Below are positions 1 to 7,933 of a DNA stretch of 12,500 bases, piece by piece (within the stretch, counting starts at the first letter, position 1; every line of letters begins with the position of its first letter). Made by a program: the position numbers and the translations under genes. The stretch covers positions 1,538,137 to 1,550,636 of the forward strand of contig CM022668.1 in NCBI GenBank assembly GCA_012295275.1, read 5' to 3'. The notes beneath the pieces were generated by a model, which saw nothing but the letters and a program-made list of their open reading frames with translations, was not told where the DNA came from and did not search any database. Source of the stretch: Chrysomallon squamiferum. Taxonomy: Eukaryota > Mollusca > Gastropoda > Neomphalida > Peltospiridae.

Positions 1-451
1 AAATAATCAGACAGAATCATTCTACATTTTAAAATATCTGTTTACCAAACCGTGTCACATATTTGAAATAATTATGAAATATGTTTTTTTTTAATGCTTG
101 GCTGGTTTTGAACAGGTGACTAATAAAAGATAGACACATGCGAAATGTATGCGAAAAATTCTGTCAAACTGAATAATTTAGTTTTAATGTCTTTTCCATT
201 TGAGTAACAAAACAGTGGTAAGATTTTGTTATTTAAATTTAGTTTCGTTCACAGTTTAGAATATAAAAATAGATAGTAAAAAAATAATAAAAACAGCAAC
301 TGTTAAAACTGTTACAGAACAGTCAAACACTCCTACATGTTAGTGACAAAGAATAATTCTATTAAAATTAAATAAATAAAATTAAATAAAACAAAATACA
401 ATGAAATAGAAAATAAAAAATAAATAAAAATAAATTAATTAATTAGTTTAC
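1..451. other. AT-rich non-coding DNA, A-rich toward its right end
   Basis: Mostly unstructured A+T-rich sequence. From about 355 to 445 it becomes an A-rich low-complexity stretch of AAATA/AAAT steps. One weak minus-strand block (91-168) could be a terminal exon and is treated as a finding. Nothing else was seen. Confidence 0.6.
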
Positions 452-502
452 CTCCAAGCACTGGAAATCTTTTTCTGTATTTTCATATTCTTTGGTATGA
501 CC
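452..502 (-). CDS. Second exon of the same coiled-coil gene
   Basis: Read on the minus strand, a run of A/T-rich pyrimidines ending in TTTTTTCAG leads into 51 bases (17 codons), which end at GGAG|gtaaac, a good donor. Joined to the block at 796-924 in phase 0, the reading continues from the lysine/arginine-rich coil end into GHTKEYENTEKDFQCLE with no stop. Both exons are multiples of three, so skipping this one would keep the frame. The segment is short, polar and has no recognisable motif. The evidence is the pairing of two good splice sites, the open frame and the phase agreement with its neighbour; the exon alone would be weak. The rest of the gene must lie left of the window (3' part) and further right (5' part). 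Confidence 0.55.
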
Positions 503-795
503 CTGAAAAAAATATTTATATAAACTGTTTATAACTGACTGATTTTGAAAACCCTTTTTCTTTATTTATTTTTGTTATAACTGCATTATAATGATCACAC
601 TTTCACTAATTATATCACAAACTCAGTCATTCAGGAAAATTTTCTAATTGTCAATACACAATAAGATCAAAATGAAACAGTGATCCTTTCATTTTCACAC
701 ACCTGCAGTGTTACTGGTCACAGAAAACAGTAAGCAATTAGAAACAGTAAGATGGAGGGTATGTGAAATATTTAAATTAGAAAAACTTGACTTAC
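503..795 (-). other. Probable short intron of the coiled-coil gene
   Basis: This 293-base minus-strand interval starts with gtaagt and ends with ttttttcag, and it joins two phase-compatible blocks. It is A+T-rich with stops in all frames. It holds no other feature that I can support. Confidence 0.5.
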
Positions 796-924
796 TCGTT
801 TCTTTTTTATGTGATCAAGTTCTTTTTTAATTTCCTTCACGTCAGCTGTCAGACTGTGGAGGTCGTCCAGCTGCTGTTGAATTGCTGTGTAATTCTGTGA
901 AAATGGGCTTTCTCGAATTAGTTT
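796..924 (-). CDS. Internal exon of an unrecognised coiled-coil protein
   Basis: On the minus strand a 12-T polypyrimidine run ending in CAG precedes this block, and a consensus donor (CGA|gtaagt) follows it. The 129 bases are 43 codons, open only in phase 0; the other two frames hit stops. The peptide begins KLIRESPFSQNYTAIQ and ends IKKELDHIKKKR. From about residue 15 it carries hydrophobic residues at 3-4 spacing (I15, L19, L22, L25, V29, I32, L36, I39) separated by charged residues, which is a coiled-coil pattern. The block is clearly richer in G+C than its flanks. The next block on the same strand (452-502) continues the frame across a 293-base gap of intron size. I do not recognise the family. 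Similar charged coils link domains in many cytoplasmic signalling and ubiquitin-ligase proteins, but nothing here identifies one. Exon status is likely; function is unknown. Confidence 0.62.
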
Positions 925-1043
925 CTGAAAAAAAAAAAACGTGTATTAGGGACAAAATTTAAAATATATACAAATACAGAACCAAACAAACAGAAGCTTA
1001 TACATGACTTTAAGAGAACATACTCTCATTTTTTTTATCTACA

Positions 1044-1185
1044 TACACACACATATATGTATGTATATATACATATATATGAGACACATACATTTTATTT
1101 TATATATACATATATATATATACACACACACACACATACATACACATATATACAAATATGCACATGTATATACATATATATACAT
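1044..1185. repeat. Compound TA/CA microsatellite
   Basis: Alternating ACAC, TATA, TATG and CATA runs fill this stretch, with short interruptions. Reading frames through it encode only Tyr-Ile-His-Thr strings and should not be annotated as genes. Confidence 0.9.
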
Positions 1186-1709
1186 AAAAATATCCAAAAA
1201 CATCAGCACATGTATAAGCATTTACATGTACATAGTTGATTCAAGGACACATTCATTTACCAAGAGTTCCTGCATTAGAAATGATCTGTTTATGTAAATG
1301 TAAGTGTACTGAGTTTATACTGTAACATCTGTCTCCTACTGAATTATTAAAATATTTGTATTATTTTTAAATGTAGAAGAACTAAATGTGATATAAATAC
1401 AGACGCAAACGATGTCAACAACAGTATCAAAATTAAAAATTAAAAGAAAATGGATGTTTCTTAGAATAATAAATCTGACAATGCTTTTTAAAGACATTTA
1501 TGACTGGATGTGTTTGTAACATATTAATATGACAGTTTCTCTGTTGGTGTTAGAATCACAGAGAGAAGACAGATGAGGTAATAACAAACAATCTCTAGTA
1601 CATACACTCATGTTTATTAAGAAAATACAGAAACAGGCAGACAAATACAAAAAAATTATTTTGAGCAAAGAAAACTTTATGAAGGCTGTCTGTCTTACAG
1701 TTTGTGTTT

Positions 1710-1732
1710 ACAACAACAACAACAACAACAAT
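1710..1732. repeat. CAA trinucleotide microsatellite
   Basis: About seven uninterrupted ACA/CAA steps. The minus-strand translation gives a run of valines, which is an artefact of the repeat. Confidence 0.9.
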
Positions 1733-2140
1733 AAACAAAATAAAATGTAAGAACCTAGTAAAAGGAGAAGTATCTTTCAGATCAGTGCAAAAAGGAAAAC
1801 CCCTAAGCACTTAAAGCAAGTTTTTTACTGTACCAAAGTTTGAGTATAAACATATTTGACCCAATAACTGATACTTGAGAGGTTATATAAGTTATTTATT
1901 ACATTCCATACAATACCATAATTACACACACAGTACAAATAAAGTAACTCAGTTTTTATTTGCCTGGGGAGTAAAGGTTAACAGTGTTCTTTGCGTCTCT
2001 GTTTAAATGGCCTGACAAAGTCAACATGTTTAAGATCATAACAAACAAGATGACAGGCCACAAATACAGAATTCTAAAAATACTGTTAGAAAAACTGTAT
2101 ATTGTGACGTCCATCTGTGTTATACCATACCTCTCATTTG

Positions 2141-2652
2141 AAATGTTTCCTTGTACTTCAAATTTTAAATGTTTCCTTGTACTTCAAATTTTAAGTTTTT
2201 CCTTGTACTACAAATTTTAAATGCTTCCTTGTCCTTCAAATTTTAAATGTTTCCATGAACTTCAAATTTTAAATGTTTCCATGAACTGCAAATTTTAAGT
2301 GTTTTCTTGTTCTTGAAATTTTAAATGTTTCCATGTACTTCAAATTTTAAGTGTTTCCGTGTACTTCAAATTCTAAGTGTTTTCTTGTTCTTCAAATTTT
2401 AAGTTTTTCCATGTACTTCAAATTTTAAGTGTTTTCATGTTCTTCAAATTTTAAATGTTTCCTTGTACAACAAATTTTAAGTGTTTTCATGTTCTTCAAA
2501 TTTTAAATGTTTCCTTGTACAACAAATTTTAAATGTTTCCTTGTACAACAAATTTTAAGTGTTTCCATCTATTTCAAATTTTATATATTTCCTTGCGCTT
2601 CAAATTTAAAATGATTCCTTCAACTTGAAATTTTAAATATTTCCTTGTACAA
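2141..2652. repeat. 26-bp minisatellite, about 19.5 units
   Basis: The unit is ATGTTTCCTTGTAC followed by TTCAAATTTTAA (26 bp). The CC of each unit falls at 2149, 2175, 2201, 2227, 2253, 2279 and so on to 2643. That is 19 exact steps of 26, with substitutions but no net length change that I could detect. Variant positions recur (CTTGTAC versus CATGTAC or CATGAAC; TTCAAA versus ACAAA; AAATG versus AAGTG), which suggests expansion by unit duplication. Because 26 is not a multiple of three, the frame rotates between units, so coding is ruled out. No spacers separate the units. Confidence 0.93.
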
Positions 2653-2675
2653 TGTTTCTCTCTGTTTAAATGTAA

Positions 2676-2693
2676 TTTTTTTTTTTTTTTTTT
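2676..2693 (+). repeat. T18 homopolymer
   Basis: A pure run of 18 T followed by ATTATAG. It may serve as a polypyrimidine tract on the plus strand or simply be slippage DNA. Confidence 0.85.
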
Positions 2694-2880
2694 ATTATAG
2701 AAATATGCTGTAATGATGATTTTCAGGGTTTTTTGCTGTCTGAGCACATTTTAGTAACATGGGTTTACCTGTTGTCATTGAGGTGAGATCTAGATAGCAG
2801 GGTTCTAGAATTACACAACCTTAGGCAAGTCAGAAATGGAGCACTAGGTGTAATGGTAAACAGCCCATTTAGTGTACAAG

Positions 2881-2970
2881 TTGAGAAATAATACATTTTA
2901 AGTAATGATACAATATTAAGGAATGATTCAAGGTTAAGAAATGATGCAGTGTTAAGAAATAATAAATAAA
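2881..2970. repeat. 18-bp tandem repeat, five units
   Basis: Consecutive 18-mers based on TTAAGAAATGATACAATA start at 2881, 2899, 2917, 2935 and 2953. The same motif recurs less regularly to about 3115 inside the dispersed repeat that follows, partly in reverse orientation. As 18 is a multiple of three, minus-strand translation gives a six-residue FLN-type repeat and an open frame. I take that as a side effect of the period, not as a protein. Confidence 0.8.
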
Positions 2971-3002
2971 ACAAATTGATATACAATATAATGCTAAGAA
3001 AA

Positions 3003-3340
3003 GATACATTGTTAAGAAATAAATGCTGTGTTAAGAAACTGTTCATTTTTAACACTGTTCATTCTGTATCGTTTCTTAACAAAGTTAAGAGGTTAAGATA
3101 TGATATAATATTAAGAAATGCCTGCTTTCAATACAGCCAATTTGTTACCTTTAAATTTTTACTAAAATTTAACATTTTTTTTCAAGTTTTCTCACAATCA
3201 ATGTGTATCTGCAATGTGTTTGTTTGTGTGTATATGTGTATACAGGTTTGTATCTGTTGTGTATATGTGTATATAGGATGTGGATCTGTATATATACAGG
3301 ATATGGATGTGTGTGTCTATATGTATATATAGGATGTGGA

Positions 3341-3385
<45 letters not shown>

Positions 3386-3455
3386 ATGAGGATTGATTGT
3401 ACTAATAAAAAGTATTTATTCACTATCCATAATTACATACACATAGGCAGCACTA
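3003..3455 (+). repeat. Dispersed repeat, copy A
   Basis: This stretch is similar along its length to copy B at 7934-8356, same orientation, by eye about four bases in five. Shared blocks in order: GTTAAGAAATAAATGCTG; a reversed TTTCTTAAC motif; GATATAATATTAAGAAA; a TTGTTACCTTTAAATTTT block; a CTTCAAG-like/TTCAAGTTTT segment; a TG-rich array with TATATAGGA steps; and ACTAATAAAAAGTATTTATT, then CACTAT. Similarity fades just after GCAGCACTAAT. No protein, transposase or tRNA-like part is visible. No clear terminal repeats or target duplication were found, so the element class is unknown. Confidence 0.8.
3343..3382. repeat. TG microsatellite, 20 units
   Basis: Forty bases of uninterrupted TG inside the TG-rich part of dispersed repeat copy A. 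Copy B has only short TG runs at the matching place, so this array expanded after the copies separated. Confidence 0.95.
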
Positions 3456-5152
3456 ATAATATTTAAATACCAGTGGGACAACAATAAATAATAAAAATAT
3501 GTACAAAAGAAATCCAATATAGCCAGAGCTGTTCAGAGTAATAAAATCTAGACAAATAAAACAATACAAACCCAGTTAAGTACTGATCGTCATGAGTCAC
3601 AGTGTAAAAAACAGAGATTACACTTTATTCTGGATGTATGACTAGCAAATCTTAAACATTTCAGAGTTATTGTCAGGAAAATAAGTTTAACCCCTGATGT
3701 TAGTTTTTATCACCTTTCTTGTTTCAAAAATCAAACAACACACATGTATATAAATGTATTTTCCATATTATTATTACATTATATACCAAGAAACATTAAA
3801 AATTAAACTGTAATAGAAGTATTTGATTACATAAGTGTACTGATTTGTTATTACACCAGGAATATAAATGACTACTGGATTATTAGACAATCTCATGAGT
3901 GAGAGAGAGAGAGGATGAAAATGAGTGAGAAACAGACAGACTGGTTTTATAAAACTTGTTCCCGCTATTTATATGATCCTGTAGAACAATCTGCATAATT
4001 CTTCTGTCCAGCTAACAGTTGATCGTGTACTAAAATCACTGACTGAGAGAGAGCAATCCAATGCACCACAGACTGCTCTCACAGTTCAGTTCTGCTTGGA
4101 CAGTGAAAAGTCTCACACACATTTATCAACAGCTAATAAATTTATCAACTGTTTAGTTTGGGCTGTGACCCAGAAATGACAGGTTTTTCTCAAGTAGGGT
4201 GGCTGTTTGACAAAACAGAAAGTATTTGAAACCTGCGATATCTGTTATCAATAGTGTAGAAAATAGCATCAGCAGATAAAAGATAAAAACACAAAGAAAA
4301 CAACTGATTCTGTTTCTTTTCATACTTCACTTATTTCTAACTGTATGACACTAAAAATTCTGATAAAACTGTTGGGGGAGTTTTTTCATTTAGGAATGTT
4401 GTGAATCATGTATCTGATTTATGAACTCAGGCTTAGTAGTTAAGCAGATTAGTTAGTTAATACAGAGAACATGTACAGTGTGTAATCCACTGTAACATAG
4501 ATACATTGATATATTTAAACTTGTTATTAAAATTTTTACTTTTTTTCTTCACTAAATTCATTTTCTGAATTTATTATCTGATATTTTTTGACAGTGAGCC
4601 TTTGTTTCATAGCTTTATGTGGCTGAGCAGTATTCGTTGTTGTTTCTGGGTTGTTTTTTAGTTATTAATTAATCAATCTAATAAAAAAATGTTGCACGAA
4701 AGTACACATTCTGATACTTACTGTAAAACAGAACTATGATATGACTGCTATAAAAAAAAAAAAAACATTTATATATTACTATTGTTAGACGGTACGAAAT
4801 ATATACTGAATATGTACATGCAGATGCATACTATATAAAAAAATAATAACAGTTAAAAAAAAAAGAAGAGAAAAATAGTGCAATTAAAAATATGGGTAAT
4901 AAATTGTTGTATATCTGTCAGAATGACAAGTCAGTTCTTTACAGATATGAATATTTTTCACATCACAGATGTCTGCTGTTTCGTGACTGACTCGCAGGTG
5001 AAAATTAATGGCCCATTAAGACAGTGAGACACCAAGCCTAACATGAAACAATTCCCTGTCTGAGCTGTAAACTCATCAAGCTACAAGAACGCTACTGTCA
5101 GTGGTGAAAGTACACACTGAATAAAACTGTCATATTTAGATCAGAAGAGACG
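3456..5152. other. AT-rich DNA with no supported gene
   Basis: No exon with convincing borders was found on either strand. Minor items are a short GA run at 3900-3914, a 7-bp inverted repeat (GAGAGCA and TGCTCTC near 4048-4080) and scattered homopolymer A/T tracts. It could be intron or intergenic DNA. Confidence 0.6.
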
Positions 5153-5552
5153 GCACCACCCTAATTAGGAATTGTTAAAACATGATGTCATACGATTGCA
5201 TCTTACATATGGATTAATAATGATGACGGAACCCTGAACAAGGATTGTTAAAATACATGACAGCTAAATAAGGATTATTAGCATATGACATCATCTTAAA
5301 TGTAGACTTAACAAAATCTACACAGCACTAAATATTGACAACATCTTAAACAGGATTGTAAACCAGACGACATCACCTTAAACAGGGATTTTTAACATAC
5401 GACAACCCTTTAAATAATCATTTCACAAACGACACCACCTTAAATGGGGACTCCTAACACAAGATACCGATACGTTAAATAGGGATTGTTAACAAACATA
5501 TTAAAAGGGATTGTTAACACGATACAACACTAAACAGGGACCATTAACATAT
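5153..5552 (+). repeat. Decayed tandem repeat, about 31-bp unit
   Basis: A motif built from CACCTTAAACAGGGATTG and TTAACATACGACA recurs about thirteen times. GGATTGTTAA-like cores lie near 5168, 5211, 5242, 5272, 5352, 5386, 5448, 5482, 5508 and 5538, with eroded ones between them. Spacing is mostly 30-34 bases but varies, and identity between units is low, so this is an old array compared with the regular 26-bp one. Confidence 0.75.
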
Positions 5553-6098
5553 CCACGTCCGTAGGGGGGGTGCGAGAGGTGCGTACATCCGTGGACATTG
5601 TAAAATAAAAAAATTAAAAATAATGATAATAAATAAAATTTCCTACGATGTGACTTGTACGAAGTTTTCGCAGTTATGTCGGGTCCCATGTCGGAATGCG
5701 CAGATGAAGTTTTCTGAATAATTTCGTTAATTTTTCCGCGTTCTGGCAGACGTTAACTTCATTACCTCCCTTCCCAGTTAATTTCCAGAATACAGGAAAA
5801 CGCATCTCCTATCTTCAAAATTGTCAAAAAAAGTTTCTCTTTAAAATTAAACTCATTGATCCATATCATATAGAAAACTGCAGCAGTTATAGTTAACAAA
5901 TAAACTAACCAACAAACAAACAAATAAATAATTTAAAGTGAGTTTGCGAATATTTACAATATCCTATGGCTAACATTTCGAGTTTTTAGACTGGCTGTAT
6001 ACTTTTCTTCTTATATATATTTTTAACGATATTAGGATAATAACGGAAGTAACAATAACAAAATAAAAAATAAAAAGTTGTAGGAAAAATAATAAATA

Positions 6099-6129
<31 letters not shown>

Positions 6130-6746
6130 AACCAAATAAATATTAAATAAGTCTGATTTTAATGTTGTTTTAGTGAACAAAACAACATTGTCTGTCAAAC
6201 CGAATTGTGATTTTATGGCCGTGGGAAAAAAAAAAGAAGTTAAAAAAAAAATTGTTCAATACAAATGCCATGACAACTAAAACATGCCAAGTGCAAACAA
6301 GACAGAAAAGCTATATTTAACTGTGAAAGAGCTGACTCTGAATGAACAAGTGAAAATAAATAACCGCCTATCCCAAACTGCCGAGAATACCTGAAAACAG
6401 GTATTTGTGTATATAAATGAAATCAGTCTGAAAATTATCGAGTTGATCGACTAAAAATAGCTTTCTTATTAATTTATATACAAACACAACACATACGTAC
6501 AGATGCACATATTTGACTATAAATTAATGACTGAATAGATAGATATATTAAATAATTATTTAAATAATCGTAATTATGAAAGCAGTTCATTAAATACTGT
6601 TGACTTTAAATACAGATACAAATAATCAAAACGTCTGAAAAATCACGCAATATCGTCTGCTTATACTATTATAATTATAACGCAACAGTATACAATAGTA
6701 AATATATCAGAGTAAATAAAAATAAATAATAATAATTTTCTTTGTA
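5553..6746. other. AT-rich DNA with a small CpG-bearing patch at its left
   Basis: From about 5553 to 5760 the sequence is richer in G+C and CpG, with a weak inverted repeat around TCCACG and CGTGGA (5552-5596). The rest is A/T low-complexity DNA. No coding block with good splice borders was found. Confidence 0.55.
6064..6131. repeat. AAATA/AAAAT low-complexity tract
   Basis: Repeated AATAAATA and AAAATAAAAT steps. Translation gives only Phe/Ile/Leu-rich strings on the minus strand. Confidence 0.85.
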
Positions 6747-6802
6747 AAATATATTATGTGAATTAATATTTAACAAATATATTATGTGAATTAATATTTA
6801 AC
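6747..6802. repeat. Perfect 28-bp tandem duplication
   Basis: The 28 bases at 6747-6774 (starting AAATATATTATGTGAATT) are repeated without a mismatch at 6775-6802. A third copy begins with AAATA and is lost. Perfect identity in such degenerate surroundings points to a recent duplication. Confidence 0.93.
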
Positions 6803-6806
6803 AAAT

Positions 6807-6836
6807 AACATACATACATACATACATACATATATA
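6807..6836. repeat. CATA microsatellite
   Basis: About six ACAT/CATA steps running into TATATA. It directly abuts the left end of the inverted-repeat element. Confidence 0.9.
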
Positions 6837-7056
6837 CCGGATGGCCCAAAAGTAGGTTTACAGTTATTACGTAGGCAATTTATTTTAATAAATCATAAAT
6901 GAAAAGTTAGCTTTACAAAAATGAAATAAATTGCAAGCAGCAAGGAAAAAGTGTAACTCTAAGTTAGATCCGAGGAATATTTTGTGTTAATTGTACTTAG
7001 CAAGTAACTTCAAGTATATAAATAAATAACTGTACATCTACTTTGGGGCCACCCTG
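6837..7056. mobile_element. Short non-autonomous Tc1/mariner-type element
   Basis: The two ends are inverted copies. The left end CCGGATGGCCCAAAAGTAGG (6837 on) matches the complement of the right end, which begins CAGGGTGGCCCCAAAGTAGA. Over 28 bases (6837-6864 against 7029-7056) 23 agree. Both ends are flanked by TA, the target-site duplication known for the IS630-Tc1-mariner superfamily, and termini of the CAGGGTGGCC type are familiar from animal mariner-like elements. The interior is about 164 bases of A-rich sequence with no transposase reading frame, so it would have to be mobilised by an enzyme encoded elsewhere. The TIR mismatches suggest an old, inactive copy. TA-flanking is less telling here because the insertion lies in TATATA sequence. 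Confidence 0.8.
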
Positions 7057-7358
7057 TATATATTTAAAATTGTGGACATAACGAAATAAAAAATCAAGCA
7101 CAAATATTTCTATTTATTATGCCGCTGTAAACTAGGTACAAGTAATGTAGAATTTGATTTATAATGATATTTTTTTACAATATTTGCAATTAAAATATGG
7201 ATTTATAATTATTATTAATTTAATAATATTAATTATAATAATAACGATGACGATGGATATTTTCTTATGAGTCGTTACTATACAAATTCTAAAAGCACAG
7301 AACGCGCTAAATTTGACAGGTCTATACCAAATTCCGTATACCACGTCTGGGATGTTAC
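7057..7358. other. AT-rich flank, rising in G+C at the right
   Basis: The left two thirds are ATT/AAT-rich with no feature. From about 7280 CpG and G+C increase toward the exon-like block beginning at 7359. No second exon or promoter motif could be supported. Confidence 0.5.
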
Positions 7359-7431
7359 CTCGTTCCTTGTGCTCCGTTACTCTATGTACCAACGGAACCT
7401 TTGACCCAAGGTGTGTCTCGTAGAGTGACAC
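7359..7431 (-). other. Candidate minus-strand exon, unrecognised
   Basis: On the minus strand a pyrimidine-rich stretch (CCCCACTTCTCTGCATCCC) leads to GGTTAG, then 73 bases open in a single frame, ending at CGAG|gtaaca. The peptide starts VSLYETHLGSKVPLVH and continues RVTEHKER. Its G+C content and CpG number stand out against AT-rich surroundings. It ends one base into a codon, whereas the exon at 796-924 must be entered in phase 0, so the two cannot be joined directly. It may belong to another gene, need an extra exon, or be a GC-richer repeat fragment. The same bases include an imperfect hairpin around AGGTGT and ACACCT (about 7409-7433). Confidence 0.25.
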
Positions 7432-7671
7432 CTAACCAGGTGGGATGCAGAGAAGTGGGGCGTACGTGACCGGATTATATACATCAGCACTGACATCAAG
7501 TTTTAAAGAAAGCGAAAACTAAATTCAAAATGTCTCTGGCAAGATAATGTAAATTTTCTACAGTAACACACACATGCAAAAAAGATATATATAGTCCTGG
7601 GAGGTTGAATTTGACAAAAGATATCCTTTAAAATTCTATTAATTCTTCAAACACTCTCATTACTATTATGA

Positions 7672-7716
<45 letters not shown>
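7672..7716. repeat. AAT microsatellite, about 15 units
   Basis: Uninterrupted AAT steps, giving a tyrosine run in minus-strand translation. A short TATG run (about 7717-7735) follows directly. Confidence 0.95.
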
Positions 7717-7717
<1 letters not shown>

Positions 7718-7794
7718 GTATGTATGTATGTATATATGTGCATGTATGTGTATGTATAAAAACAACAGAATTACAACAAAAAACATTATACCTA

Positions 7795-7796
<2 letters not shown>

Positions 7797-7826
<30 letters not shown>
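7797..7826. repeat. TA microsatellite
   Basis: About fourteen uninterrupted TA steps. The reading frame through this and the AAT tract is repeat-driven, not a gene. Confidence 0.95.
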
Positions 7827-7828
<2 letters not shown>

Positions 7829-7933
7829 ATCTATGTATCTAAGTGTAAAGTAGTAAAAATATTTTGCTGTAACTAAATCTGTGAAGTGTATTTCAGACAT
7901 GCAACTTCAGATACAGATACTGCCAAGGAAGGA

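Larger units (their letters stand above)
925..2140. other. AT-rich DNA without a supported gene
   Basis: If the coiled-coil gene is real, this is part of the intron upstream of its 796-924 exon. Apart from the TA/CA microsatellite and the CAA tract listed separately, it shows stops in all frames and no exon with two good borders. The apparent reading frames here are products of the simple repeats (tyrosine/isoleucine/histidine strings). Confidence 0.6.

Noticed and set aside
1004-1297. Overlapping reading frames on both strands rich in Tyr, Ile, His and Thr
   Set aside because: They are translations of the TA/CA microsatellite and show no splice or composition support.
2141-2652. Possible CRISPR-like array
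   Set aside because: The 26-bp units are directly adjacent with no unique spacers, and the DNA is eukaryotic in character.
2765-3055. 96-codon minus-strand frame with FLN-type six-residue repeats
   Set aside because: The openness follows from the 18-bp period of the repeat; it crosses into the dispersed repeat and shows no protein-like composition.
3169-3466. Cys/Val/Tyr-rich and Thr/His-rich frames on both strands
   Set aside because: They are driven by the TG array in dispersed repeat copy A.
4615-4660. GTGGCTGAGCAG, resembling a tRNA A-box
   Set aside because: No B-box (GGTTCGAATCC-like) follows at the right distance and no cloverleaf can be drawn, so neither a tRNA nor a tRNA-derived SINE is called.
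5501-5689. 62-codon minus-strand frame with a hydrophobic stretch
   Set aside because: It spans the end of the decayed tandem array and A-rich DNA and has no exon borders or recognisable motif.
7628-7900. 90-codon minus-strand frame with long tyrosine run
   Set aside because: It is composed of AAT, TATG and TA microsatellites.
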